The notes under the pieces are model-generated. The model saw only the letters and a list, made by a program, of their open reading frames with translations, was not told where the DNA came from and ran no database searches. Of a stretch of DNA of 64,000 bases, positions 49,120-61,506 are shown one piece after another. Source of the DNA: Epiperipatus broadwayi. Taxonomy: Eukaryota; Onychophora; Udeonychophora; Euonychophora; Peripatidae. The stretch lies in contig JAQFVV010006651.1 of assembly GCA_028023455.1 (NCBI GenBank), forward strand, positions 414,001 to 478,000. Direction: 5' to 3'. A program made the position numbers and the translations under genes. Numbering within the stretch: the stretch's first letter is position 1; every line of letters starts with the position of its first letter.

Positions 49120-49194
49120 CTATTAACATTTTTTTTTCTTATGTGTCAAAGCATTGGCTGAGAAGTGAACCCGAACTATTAACATTTTTTTTTT
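49120..49194 (-). mobile_element. 5'-truncated tRNA-Arg-type SINE with target-site duplication
   Basis: The 38-base insert 49138-49175 (minus: TTCGGGTTCACTTCTCAG, CCAATGCTTTGACACATAAG) matches the T-arm, acceptor and short tail of the SINE at 1868-1951. It is bounded on both sides by CTATTAACATTTTTTTTT (49120-49137 and 49176-49193). The duplication of 18 bases and the A-rich side at the element's 3' end are the marks of LINE-driven retroposition. Confidence 0.8.
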
Positions 49195-50725
49195 GTCAAG
49201 AAAAAATACTATTTTGTTTATATGGCATATATATTTATACATTTTAATTTTCTACATGTTTGTTCATGAAAGCTACTATGAAATTTAATACATGTAAATA
49301 AAAAAACTCTGGAATAAACTCTTCAATATTCAAAATATCAATATATAAAAATAAATAATAGCTATAGGCAGCATTTGACGTCTGTCATCCTGACTAGCAT
49401 TTACAAATAAAATTTGAAATTTTAACTATGAATACTACTTGAAATGTCAAATGTGTTGTAAACTGGTTATAGTTATTATTTATTTTTATACAGTGATATT
49501 TTGGATATTGTAGAGTTTATTCTGGAGTATTTTGCTTATTATATTTATTTATTTTATTTTATATATTGTAACCTTATGGTTGGGCTTGATATTTATCAAG
49601 CCATATTTAAATAGTCAATTATATAAAATCTTAAATTTTAATTGATAATAATTGAAATGTATTAAACAAGAGTATTATATCAGTGGTGTGTTATCGTAGT
49701 TGCTGAATTTTATTTTAAAATTAAATAAATTTTATCAATAAATCTCCTGAGAGTGATAATGGCTAGACTGTTCAAGATGTACTAGGCACTCTACCAGAAT
49801 GTATATGAGATTTTATATGCAGTCTGTCAGATAAACTAATTTTCAATAATATCGTAATAATAATTTATTAGGGTCATTATTAATTTAAAAGTATAAAAAC
49901 ATTTGATATTTTGTTATTATTAAATAATAATCAAAAAGATTTAAAATTATAACTATTCTGAATTAATCTTTATAATTAATCCTTAAGCATATTTTTATTG
50001 TGATTTAAAATGATTTTGAACAGCTTGATTAGTTGTCATTAATGAATATAGATGGAGAAATATTAAATGTATGCACATACCACACTTTAATTGGTCTATT
50101 TTTTTTGTACAACAATACTTTCTGATAAATGTATAAATAAGCTCAAATAGATAGTATAAGGGGATAAAAAAAAACAAGATAAAAGATAACATCTAAACTA
50201 TAACAGAATTAAAAACCAAGAAGAAGCTGAAAATTAATAACACTAGATTTGAATTTAAACCGAATTAAAATGTTAGTCAATTATTTTGACTCACAAATAA
50301 TAGAGTAGAAAATATTTGACTTGCATGCATTTGATCCTTTGTTCCATCAATTGGTAACTACCAGGATTTCACATTTTAAAATGGGAATCATTTTAGAAAA
50401 CAAATACTTCACTGAAAGAACCAGTCAAGAAATTGTATGCATAAAATTGTATTTTATATATTACTACAATTTTAATTATTATATTCTTTATGTGCATTTA
50501 AAGATTATGTATAAGTTGTTTGCCAATGGCAAGAAAAAAGAAAAGAAAAATATTCTGTGCATTCTTGTAAAATAAATATAAAATACTTTTTGCTTTTATA
50601 ACAAATGTAATAAGAACCAGATTAAAAGTAATTAGAACAAAACTTTCTGAATTAAAATTTAAAAAATTGAAATTTACTTCAAATGGATAAGCATTTATTT
50701 TATAGTGCTATGTTTTATAAATTGT
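49195..50725. other. AT-rich non-coding sequence
   Basis: Small frames (49995-50192 minus, 50321-50575 plus) show no motif and are composed of AT-biased codons. AATATTCAAAATATCAATAT near 49324 and GATATTTTGGATATTG near 49495 are weak inverted copies, with TCTGGAATAAACTCTTC and GTTTATTCTGGAGTATTTTG next to them, a decayed foldback of about 215 bases. Confidence 0.45.
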
Positions 50726-50726
50726 A

Positions 50727-50961
50727 ATACATTAAAGATCAGGCTTTTCAAGCTATTGTGCATGCGCTTTTTATGAGTGTTAATAATAAATGAATACTTT
50801 CATTCCCAACACAAGATATAGTATTTATGAAAGAATAAGTGGATTCATTTTATTCTTTCATAAATACTATATCTTGTGTTGGGAATAAAATTATTCATTT
50901 ATTATTAACACTCATAAAAAGCGCATGCACAATAGCTTGAAAAGACTGATCTTTAATGTAT
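50727..50961. mobile_element. Foldback element FB1, copy 2
   Basis: Arms run from TACATTAAAGATCAGGC to AAGATATAGTATTTATGA on the left and from TCATAAATACTATATCTTG to ACTGATCTTTAATGTATTG on the right, about 105 bases each and nearly perfect. It is the compact form of the family: GTGTTAATAATAAATGAATA and GCATGCGC blocks are kept, but the long centre of copies 1, 3 and 4 is gone. Confidence 0.9.
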
Positions 50962-52165
50962 TGAAATGGATAGTGAAATCTAATTATTTATAATGCAATT
51001 TTTTAAAATAAGTAATTCTTTTGATTTATTGTGAATTTTTAGAGAAACACTTAATAAACTAGCTTTTTTTTTTTAAATGAATGATTAAGTTAGTCTGTAA
51101 GCATATATATCATCTATTTCATGAATGTATTTGAAATATACAAATTTACAAATAAAAATATCAACATTATTTTATAACTAAAAGAAGTTAATTATTCACC
51201 AAAAGAAATAATTATTAATTTTAAATAAGTGAAGTGACCAATATAAATGAACAATTAATAGGAATATAAATTTACTTATCTAATTTCAATAGTTCTATTA
51301 ATAAAGACTACTGCTATTATGTATTTTTTCTTTTTAGTATTTATTCTATATATTTCACAAAATTATGTACCATCATGAATTTAATAATTTTATAGGCAAG
51401 TGAAAAGCTGTAACAAAGTTTTAAGATAACATTTTGTGATATATGTCTGTCCATTCTTGGCTGAAATATAGTGATGGAAATAACTATCCTTTCAAAATTC
51501 ATAGGCAACTGTTTCAAAGTGTTTTTTGTTAATTATCTGTAAATCACTATGACATAGCATTCAATTTAAAAATGTAAAAAAATTCACTTTAATTATCCTC
51601 TGATACCAACTAGAAGCCATTATTAATTTTACAATTTTAAAATTCTTTTGATTCAAATTCAAATTTAAAACTCACAATGGATTAAATTTGTTTTCTCAGT
51701 TTTTCATATAAATCTGACACTTATGAAAACAGTTTTGTTCTTCTAAAAATATTTTTATAGTTGTTTTTTTTCTTTTTCTATTTTTTAAATTCTTAAATTG
51801 ATATTTATCCATTAACTATTTATATTGCAATTTTTTTTCAAAGATATTTACACATTTTTTTCTTTTCAATTAATTAAACTAAGAGGGTTTATATAAAACT
51901 GTATCTTTACATTTAAAAAAAAACATCAACAATTTTCTTCTTTTAAATTAAAAATTGTTTAAGGATATTATTTAAGTATAAAATCTATAATTTTAAATAT
52001 AATTTTTGTGATCTTAATCTTGGTTTTAAAAAAAAATTGCTATTATATTTTTAACATGTGCACAAACACATATAAAATGAATATAAATTGCAAATAATAT
52101 ATGTTATAACTAATTATATAAATCATGATAACTTTTAATTTTAAAAACATTAAATAACTTTACTA
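50962..52165. other. AT-rich non-coding sequence
   Basis: No feature recognised; long A and T runs. Confidence 0.5.
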
Positions 52166-52168
52166 TTA

Positions 52169-52172
52169 CATA

Positions 52173-52206
<34 letters not shown>

Positions 52207-52461
52207 CTAATGCATTAGCTTATGTATGTTTTTATACATAATGAAGTGTTTTTTTTTGTACCATAAAACTGAGTGCACTTTCAATGACAAGCACCATAAC
52301 CATAAATTTCATGCTTCTGTTGCTGCTATTGCTTTATTTATAGTAAGATCTAAATATAACCATATACAAGCAAAAGAAAAAATTATATTGTATACATGTA
52401 TAAGTAATTGATAGCCTTCTTCAAGGTATTATTTAATATTTTAAAATTAAAAGTTACAGTG

Positions 52462-52502
<41 letters not shown>

Positions 52503-52508
52503 CTAGGT

Positions 52509-52540
<32 letters not shown>

Positions 52541-52541
52541 A
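52169..52541. repeat. AT and GT microsatellites
   Basis: (TA)n(TG)n at 52171-52206 and AT arrays at about 52464-52498 and 52509-52537. The latter two flank ATACTAGGTTAT, and TGTAACCTAGTG follows, so the pair forms a large imperfect hairpin. Confidence 0.85.
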
Positions 52542-55292
52542 ACCTAGTGTTATTGACACTTGGTTTATTTGGCATTGTTTCCACAGAAAAAACAATGCTA
52601 TTTTTTTTTAGAAAATAAAAAGATAAAATAATAATAATATTAAGTGATTAATAAAGTATACTATTTACTCACTTTAACATATTTTAAGCAAATAACTAAT
52701 AAATTTGGTAATCCAATGTCATTTTGAAGAAGAGCATGAATAATTTAATAAAAATATTAACAATAAGAGCAATTTAATATAGTATAAAAGCACATATTAT
52801 AAACAATAATTGATTTTGGATGGGTGGAGAGGGAGAGTAGATGAGTATCTTATCATAAAGCACAATACCTTCTGGTAGTTTTGAAATTATTTTAGATAAT
52901 AATGTAGACAGAATTATACATCACTAATAAACATTGTTAATTAAGTATATTTATTATTTTTCATTATTTGTCAAATTACTTTGTAATCCATTTAAATCAT
53001 ACGGAAATATATAACTGTAATAAGTTTTTTTTTTCCTTTTCTTTTGTTTATGTTATAATTAAATGATTATTTTTCTGTAAGAGGTCCCTAAAAGAAGACC
53101 GCCAAATTTTGAGGAAAGTTTAGTCTGACTCTAGTTTTACAAGGAAGAAGCAGTACTGAAATTCGGTAACAAATTTTTTATTATTTTTTATTGCAGAAAT
53201 AAATATAAGTCCAGTAAATTTTTTATAATATCATGCGTGGCTAATCCTTTTTGATAAGATATTCTGTTTTCTGTTGCCATCTACCTATTTAAAGCTTTTT
53301 ATACGCAAAAATGTACTATCTTATGCTAAAGTTCAAAATGACCGTATTGACTACAGCAATCACGGAAAATGTCATTATGTTTAAAATAAGTAATATAAGT
53401 AATTTCCAGGAAATAATCAATTATTGGTTAACTTTACCTTATTTAATAATCTTTTCGTGGTATAAAAGAAAAATTATAATTAAAAAGACATATTATAAAA
53501 GCCAAGAAAAGTTAACTAGAAAATTTCGCGCTCTTTCTAAAAGAAATTGTCTGCTTTGAAAATAATGTAAGTTCCCCACATTAAAATATGTTTTATTCAC
53601 TGAAAATTATCTAAAAATAATATTAATGATCAATGATATTTACTTATGCACCTGTATATTTTTTAAAAAGAAAATATAAATTTTCTCAAGGCAAATATCG
53701 GAAAATTTGTATGTGTGCATTTTTCGGAGAATTCCTTATTCAAGACAAATTACAATTCCTAGAGTAGGAATAAAAACTACAAACATTAGTGACTTAATTA
53801 TAACCATAATATAATATGTTATATTATACATCAACTGGAGTCGTTAAAACTTTATATCCACGTAAGTCAGCTGCAGTCGTTATAATAATAGTATTTTGGA
53901 AAATTCGCGCATTAGTTTTATTCCTAAGCCAGCTAGCTAAAAATGATACGTATCGCCAATAGTAAAAAGAAAAGAATTGTATATGTGATCGTCTATCGTC
54001 AAATATTCATCATGTTAAAATATGTATTGTTTTCTTGGATCCCCAAAATTATAGCAGTTAATTCAAAGAAGAATTAACATCCAACGCTGCTATGTTTTCT
54101 TTGCCTAATTTATTAATTGCACCAGAATGGAGGCAACTTTTATATAAATGAAATAATAAAATGTGTTTCTTATTTTAAATTTGCTTCATGAACTACGAAT
54201 GGATCAAGTTCTTCATCTAGATAAATTGCCCAACGGAAAAACATTTTTCTAGTGAGATAATAAGCACTTGTTAAGTAATGATTTTTTTTACTAATTTGTA
54301 AAATTATGTGTATTTTTTTTTATATCAACAGGTTAAAGGCTGTATAGTCAAGTAATATTTAAATGACCTTGTAATCATAAAGGTATGTTTTCATATAATT
54401 ATTCTAGGTTAAATTTATATTCGACATGAAAAAAAATTTTTTTTTTTATAAAATGTGTTTACTTATGATATGCATTATGGGTATAAATTTATATGTTAGA
54501 TGCGTAAAAGAAGAAAAATTCAGATACTTAATAGGTAAAATATCTAGTTAAAATTATCAGAAGTAATTAAAGAGAAGTGCTATACAGGATATTACTTATT
54601 TAAAGTTTGAAACAAATTTATACTATGTTAATTGAGGAACTTATTCCCAATTATTCTTTATTAACGCATTCACTTAATTTAGTTCAAGATACTAGACTAC
54701 CAATTACTTGTTGAATGTTTCTTTGGCAAAGGTGAAAATTATTATGGTTTATTCTGTGTTATCCATTGATTTCAGACGTTGATCTAAGTATACCCTGGAA
54801 CATAAATTTAGTGTAATTAGTGTATTTGCTTGTCTTGCCCCGATATACCATTGGTATATGCTTAATATTCGCATAAGTAATAATTGTAATGTCTTTATTT
54901 TGTGGGATGGAAAATGATCTCCCCAAAAGCTTTATTTTCCATGAGGGGAATAGATAAATCTAGTATTCGGGTATGTTTATAACCCAAGTGATCGCTTCTC
55001 AGAGTTAGGACGATCAGTAATTTATATCGTATTTAGTGTATTTCATTCGTTAAAATCCCAGGAGAGGATTATAATTGGGTGTGTGTTCCTATTATGCCCA
55101 AGTAAGAGGCAAGGACCCACCAAACTATTTTAATGTAGTAGTTAACTCTACAGACCTTCAGTGTTATTCCATATTCCTCATGAGAAAATAGAGATAATTC
55201 CACCACGGAAGGTGTTGATTATTGTGTTTTGTTTAGAAAGTTATGGCAAGATAACGGGTATATTGGAGGTTAATTCCTCACGATCCATTTAG

Positions 55293-55385
55293 TATAAATA
55301 GCGTGCTAGTATATATGATCAATGTCTGGATTGTGCGGCGGAATAGTGCTGGTAATCCACACGTAAGTCAATGGAGAGAGTAAGT
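55293..55385 (+). promoter_or_regulatory. TATA box, short leader, ATG and splice donor
   Basis: TATAAATA at 55293-55300 in a region containing GCGTGC and GCGGCGG. The expected start is near 55323. An ATG with G at +4 lies at 55371 (TCAATGGAG) and three codons later a strong donor, AGA|GTAAGT, occupies 55377-55385; another GTAAGT is at 55363-55368. This is the order expected of a first exon with a very short coding start. No downstream exon was identified, so it is only suggestive. Confidence 0.3.
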
Positions 55386-56019
55386 TTAAAATTGTGTGAT
55401 TTAGAAATTTTTATTTGCCAATGGAGGGTTCAAATACTAGGTTTAATTCGGGTTAATGATTAAGTAGCACTCACAATATAACTTATACTGAGGAATACAA
55501 TGTGTATAACAACTTCAGTTGTTATTAAGGTAAATATTAAAATAATAAGTGTAACTTCTGATAAATAACCCATAAATTATAATAAGTTATCTAAATAAAA
55601 ACTATCATTTAATTAAAGATATGATAATAAAAATCGTTTGTACGTTTTGCCTAGAATCAAATTGTTTTTTTTTTGTTTTAAAACAGATCGTTAGTCAATA
55701 AAGTTAAGCAACCGTTCATATAAGATACACTAAACGGATGAGTTGATGTATCGATAATAATATTTATTTTGTTATATTCAATTTGCATAAATGTAAAAAG
55801 AAGATGAAGAAGTAGTTCGAATCCAGGTCTAAAAGTATAGACGAATTAATGTTAGTTATATTTTGTTTTATCCATATGGGATCGAATAAATTGTATATGT
55901 TTGTTTATTATGTTAATCATAAAGGATAGTTTTGTTAAACTGTAATAATAAATTATAATCTTGTTAAAATTTAATAATAAATTATAGTCTTGTTACAAGT
56001 TGTTTTGAGTCATTTTTCT

Positions 56020-56050
56020 TGTGTGCTAAATAAAAGTGTATTTGCATAAT
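56020..56050 (+). promoter_or_regulatory. Possible poly(A) signal
   Basis: GTGCTAAATAAAAGTGTATTTG contains AATAAA at 56029-56034 followed by a GT-rich stretch, about 735 bases after the TATA box. Could close a short transcript or an LTR R region. Weak evidence in AT-rich DNA. Confidence 0.2.
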
Positions 56051-57055
56051 ACTTGCAATACTTTTCTTGAGTCCGAAATCATTTATGAAATCTTAAAATT
56101 CAATACACCAGATAGACAATTGTAAGCAGATCAGAATATTTCATTATATTTTAATTTAATAAGAATTATTTATGGAATTGAAAACTTCAGACCAAGACAT
56201 TTTATTTTATATGTGTGTAAAATCACTTTATTCCCAAACTAGTAGGTTTTGGTTGCACATTGTTTCGTACACATTTAAGTGAAGTGTCTAAGTAATAAAT
56301 CTTAGTTAAATTATTGTGTTGTCATGGATGATGGAAGGACACAAAAGCACCCTTGTCTTTTCATCATTCCGACTGAGATTCTGGATAAAAGGGCTGTATT
56401 ATTCAAAATTATGCGTTGTTATTGAATATGGTTATCATCTCGTCAACTATTATGATAGTTAATGTGTGGATGAAGACACCTGGAATTTAATAAGGTAAAT
56501 GTTTCCTATAGCCGACCAGAATGTCAGTCATATGCGACAACACAATACTGCCGAGCATTTTTCTTTAAAAATAACAGAGAACCCTGAGATTAGTGTCATT
56601 ATTATAAGTGCTCTTAAATTAAGAATTGATCAATTATGATCAACATTACAAGCGTGGCATGGCTTAAGAGATTGAAACTTCTGATTGTATAATAATAAAA
56701 TATTGAGATCATATTGGCAAATTAATGAATGTTTTATTTTAGTCAGTAATATTAACAATGACATGAAATCATCATCATCATTGTCGAACAGTGCAAGTAC
56801 TTACAGCTCAGAGAATGTGTTTTGGATAGAGAAAGAATGTTAGTTTATTCTAAATTTTCTTTTTAAATTTATTTTATTAATGATAATTTTTTTTTAAGTC
56901 TATCTCTGTCTGAACTGCATATCGCTGTAGCTGAATTATTATAACTAACCAAACGTCGAGCTATATTAGGTAATATAAGGTTTGCTTCCCGTCCTATACG
57001 GAAGCGTTTAGGCTTCCGAATTGATTTAATAAGAATGTATCCATTTATTAGGTTA

Positions 57056-58245
57056 GAATATATATATATTGAATTAAATATTTCTATAGATTGTTATTAT
57101 AAAAATATATATAATTCTATGGAAAACATCAGGAATCTGAGGAATTGTTTGTTTATCCTCAAAAAAAAAGTATATAAAATTTAATATCAAAGGGATAAGC
57201 ATGAGAGATCTTGATATCTCTCTGAGATATCAAACCAGTTAACTCCCTAGAGTAATTTATGATTAACTATAAATTCACCAGAATTATCAATAAGTAATAA
57301 TCATTCATCATCATGGATGATCAATAATAAAAGTAAATCAACACTCAATCACATGACAAGATTTGAAATGAGTCTACTATAGACCAGATCAACTATTTAG
57401 CCTTTGCCAACTTGTGGAAACTTATTTAATGAGTAATTTGTAAACACCAACTTAAGTGTTCATCCATCAGAATATTTAACCATAAAACAATAATGCTGAA
57501 ATATTAAAACATGCTGTTCATGATCAATGCTATGGACACTTAGTATTATTAATGTATTGGCCAATTATAATTTTTAATAGAGACTAAACTAAAATGTAGT
57601 ACATGGACTTTGAAGAATATACTCTTTGTATCAAATCAGAACAATGTCAACTGGATGTGATACATCCTGTCCCATATATCCAACCATTATGCATGAATAT
57701 AGCTCAGAGAGCATATGATCTATAACTGCTATCAAGAGGTGATGTAATATATAATATTCTAAAAAACTTAGAATCGAGTGCATTGGAGTAATTTTAGCAA
57801 CTGAATACAAGTTTATTAACAACTAAAAAAATAATATTAAGGTCAGCAGAATATGGCTACATACATATAAATTAACCTTCTGATTTTGATTAATATACAA
57901 TAAAAATGTTATCACATTGTGATTTACATTACAAAATTGAAGTTATTATACTGTGATTTACATATATATTCCAATATAAAACACCTATATATATATATCC
58001 CCACATAGATATGAAGTATAATTTTACAAATGAACATATTTGAATTGACATCTTATAATAAAAATGATTAAATTTTACATATATATATCTATATGGCATG
58101 CATTAATATGTGCACATTGGACACATGGCATAATATTCCTGAACATATTTGAAGTGACATTTAATAATAAAATTACTAACATTTTTCACAATTAATTTTA
58201 TTTTGAAAATATACATAAAATTCACACCTATGCATGTATATATAT
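57056..58245. other. AT-rich non-coding sequence
   Basis: A local hairpin, GATCTTGATATCTCTCTGAG with ATATCAAACC, lies at 57208-57235. Small minus frames (57631-57822, 58103-58324) show no motif. Confidence 0.45.
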
Positions 58246-58246
58246 A

Positions 58247-59235
58247 AGTAATATATATAAATAAGCATTTATTTTTATAGCGTCTGTTTACAAATTTATA
58301 ATTACATTCATATCGGCCATTCAAGCCAATTGTGCAAATGCTTTGTGAGTGTTAAATAATAAATGAATACCCTCTGACCAATACAAGATATAGAATTTAT
58401 GCAGGAATAAAAAGAATCCCTCTTATTCCTATGACTCAAATATTTATATATGAGCAAATCTGAAGTACTGGCACAGAAGGTGTGACAATATAATGGTCAC
58501 TTTAAATTACTATATACAATGTCTGAATGCATGACGCTGATGAAATTTTTTAGAATTTACTAAGCATCATTCCAACTGAAACTTAATCATATATATAAAT
58601 AGGCATTTATTTTTATAGCATCTGTATACAAATTTGTAATTACATTCATATCGGCCATTCAAGCCAATTTTATATAGTAATTTAAAGTGACTGTTATATT
58701 GTCACACCTTCTGTGCCAGTACTTCAGATTTGCTCATATATAAATATTTGAGTCATATGAATAAGAGGGATTCTTTTTATTCCTGCATAAATTCTATATC
58801 TTGTATTGGTCAGAGGGTATTCATTTATTATTTAACACTCACAAAGTGTTTGCACAATTGGCTTGAATGGCCGATATGAATGTAATTACAAATTTGTATA
58901 CAGACGCTATAAAAATAAATGCTTATTTATATATATGATTAAGTTTCAGTTGGAATGATGCTTAGTAAATTCTAGAAAATTTCATCGGCGTCATTCATTC
59001 AGACATTGTATATAGTAATTTAAAGTGACCATTATATTGTCACACCTTCTGTGCCAGTACTTCAGATTTGCTCATATATAAATATTTGAGTCATAGGAAT
59101 AAGAGGGATTCTTTTTATTCCTGCATAAATTCTATATCTTGTATTGGTCAGAGGGTATTCATTTATTATTTAACACTCGCAAAGTGTTTGCACAATTGGC
59201 TTGAATGGCCGATATGAATGTAATTATATATAAGT
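58247..59235. mobile_element. Foldback element FB1, copy 3, with three arm units
   Basis: The plus-oriented unit 58257-58575 carries GCATTTATTTTTATAGCGTC, CATATCGGCCATTCAAGCCA, GTGTTAAATAATAAATGAAT, ACAAGATATAGAATTTATGC, GCAAATCTGAAGTACTGGCA and CACTTTAAATTACTATATAC. Two inverted units follow, 58676-58925 and 59012-59225, nearly identical to each other, each running from TAGTAATTTAAAGTGAC to TTGAATGGCCGATATGAATG. A second forward end segment (58605-58670) sits between. The units match copy 1 at 4.6 kb block for block. The arrangement is one more arm than a simple foldback, so it arose by nested insertion or unequal exchange. Confidence 0.85.
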
Positions 59236-60310
59236 AATATAAATCAGTTATTAAATTTTCATAAAAAGTTTTCTTTCTAAAAAACATTTTTTTATTTCTT
59301 CTTTTATAAAAAAAAATAGAATGTCAATGAATTAATTCTTTATTCTTAGATTTTTAATACAAGTAAAATTATTTACTTGTTTCATCCTTTTTTTAAAAAA
59401 AAATAGATTTTAAATATCATTTTTACTATAGAAATTATTTAAAATATTCTAAATTATTAAAATATAACATTATTCACAGCTAATTCCATGTTGAACTTAT
59501 ATAAATTTCATCTGTTCTCTTTAATGATTAAAATTTCTTTTTTAACAGGCCCTCTTAATTATAACATCTTTAAACTTAAAACACAGATTTTAATTTATTT
59601 TTTCTTCAATAAACAATTTAAAATAATATTGTTCTCAATTATATATCCCACTTTTTTAAAAAAAAAGTCATTTTAAACCAAAAAAATAAAATATCAGTCA
59701 TGATATATATATCACCACTTACTAGCTGAAATTTACATAAATACAGTTGTTTGTGCATCTCTGCATATAAATTCATCAGCATACATATAACTAATTCTTC
59801 AGCAAGATTTCTCTTGGTAAGACAGGTGTAGTTCATGATTGTCATCATCATGAAAGATATAATCAACTAATAGTTGGTTTGTGATGATCTTTCTTCTGTC
59901 TAGGATTTCATAGACTTCAGACCATCAAGCTGTTTTTTTCCACATTTGTGGAGGCTATTTGATCCATTGGTTGTTGAAACTGGCTTTGTGTGAATCAAAA
60001 CTTCTCCATAGTGAACTATGCTGGACTTGCCCCTTTGACTTCCTTTAGATTTTCATGGGAGCTCTCTCTAACTCTGGAAAACCAATCCCTGCAGCTACTT
60101 ATTCTGCTACAGTTACCATCTACTGCAGCTAACTACTCAATAATTGTACTACAAAAACTACTTTAATATTTTTATCAACTTTTATATATTCAGCTAGTGT
60201 GACAAAAACATATTAATTAAAAACTGTTTTTCTTATCTTGATTTGAAAGAATTTTAATCCTTTCAACAGCAACATTGGAATTTTATCAAAAGTATGATCT
60301 ACAAAGATTT
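59236..60310. other. AT-rich sequence, slightly GC-richer after 59880
   Basis: The stretch 59880-60120 has more mixed codons (for example GGAGGCTATTTGATCCATTG), but no frame stays open beyond about 40 codons on either strand. No gene supported. Confidence 0.45.
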
Positions 60311-60321
60311 TTAAACATAGA

Positions 60322-60432
60322 TAATAGTCTGAACAGGCCCTAACCTGTATTCAATGCACTTTAAAATTTACAATAATCAAACATATTTTGACAATATAGG
60401 GATCTTCCAAACCATGACACAGGATAGTGACT
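60322..60432 (+). repeat. Partial copy of foldback FB5
   Basis: AGTCTGAACAGGCCCTAACC through ACAATAATCAAACATATTTT matches the left arm of the element at 60640-60896. It continues into GGGATCTTCCAAACCATGAC, which is the reverse complement of that element's loop. Confidence 0.8.
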
Positions 60433-60639
60433 TTTATAATGATAACAGTGGCCATCTTATCTTTAACCTAAATTTTCATTTATATAGGCAATTATGAAGC
60501 ATCTTGATTTGGAAGCATGAAGTAGTTGTTTTCTCCACTGTTTAAATCCACAATTCCCTTTACAAATTATCTTATGTGAAATCTTGCAATTTACAGCGAG
60601 TTAAAATTACGATTTTACTGTTGGAAATTCCATAAATTA

Positions 60640-60896
60640 TTGAAAAGTAATTAATTTATAGAGTGCACAGAAAGCTTATGTAAATAGTCTGAGCAGGCCC
60701 TAACCTGTATTCAATGTGCTTTAAAATTTGCAATAATCAAGCATATTTTGCCCTTGTGTCATGGTTTGGAAGATCCCTCTATCAGCAAAATATGCTTGAT
60801 TATTGCACATTTTAAAGCACATTGAATACAGATTAGGGCCTGTTCAGACTATTTACATAAGCTTTCTGTGCACTCTATAAATTAATTACTTTTCAA
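60640..60896. mobile_element. Foldback element FB5, arms about 110 bp
   Basis: Left arm from TTGAAAAGTAATTAATTTAT through GTCTGAGCAGGCCCTAACCT to CAAGCATATTTTGC, right arm its inverted copy ending ATTAATTACTTTTCAA. The 36-40 base loop (CCTTGTGTCATGGTTTGGAA, GATCCCTCTATCA) lies in the opposite orientation to the loop in the partial copy 0.2 kb upstream, showing that the loop has been inverted in one of them. Confidence 0.9.
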
Positions 60897-61062
60897 ACAT
60901 ATATAATACAAATGTTTACAATTATTAGTTTTATTTTAATATAAAACATGCTTGTTTTTAATTTCAAAATCAGAATACAATAAAAATATTTATTAGACTT
61001 TTTTAAATATTTATTTTACAATAAAATATTATTTTAAATTCAAAATTATTCAACTCTTTATT

Positions 61063-61506
61063 AAGCTAATGCACATGTGTTTTCTAGTTGTCACTATATA
61101 AATGAATACTCCCACTTTGTCAAACACAAGATAAAGTCTTTGGGAAAAGATAGAATGAATCTATCTACCTTTTCAACCTGAACATATATGTATGGGCAAA
61201 TTTTAAGTGTTTGAAAATGAGAGCATGAAGTTATTTTTCACTTTAAATTACTTTTTTACTATCGTAAATTCTAGAAATTTCACAGGCGTCATTCATTCAC
61301 ATAGTAAAAAAGTAATTTAAAGTGATCAATTAACAACTTCATGCTCTCATTTTCAAACACTTAAGATTTGCCCATTCATATACATTTGGGTCAAAAAGAT
61401 AGATGGATTCATTCTATCTTTTCCCAAAGACTTTATCTTGTGTTGAAAAAGTGGGAGTATTCATTTATATAGTCACAACTAGAAAGCGCATATGCATTAG
61501 CTTATT
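61063..61506. mobile_element. Foldback element FB1-related, copy 4
   Basis: Arms at about 61063-61258 and 61306-61506. Shared blocks: AAGCTAATGCACATGTG against GCGCATATGCATTAGCTT, ATAAATGAATACTCCCACTT, ACACAAGATAAAGTCTTTGG, AAAAGATAGAATGAATCTAT and CACTTTAAATTACTTTTTTA. The centre holds AAATTCTAGAAATTTCACAG and GCGTCATTCATTCA, the same landmark as in copies 1 and 3 (TGACG or GCGTC next to GAAATT), but the arms have diverged. It marks a second subfamily. Confidence 0.85.

Larger units (their letters stand above)
53300..57055. other. CpG-retaining block without repeats
   Basis: CpG is clearly denser here than in the flanks (clusters near 53525, 53840-53990, 54085, 54195-54235, 54960-55040, 55230-55365, 55700-55760, 56935-57020), although A+T is still high. 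No microsatellite, LINE or foldback sequence lies inside. No convincing ORF is present; the 82-codon frame at 53311-53559 lacks motifs. A promoter-like start lies at 55293. The segment could be a regulatory region with a 5' exon, or a young non-autonomous insertion that has not yet lost its CpGs. Confidence 0.4.

Noticed and set aside
55805-55850. GTTCGAATCC, a perfect Pol III B box
   Set aside because: No A box or cloverleaf can be formed with the upstream sequence, so a tRNA gene is not supported.
57631-57822. 63-residue minus-strand frame
   Set aside because: More mixed codons than most, but no family, splice context or repeat match; too short to support.
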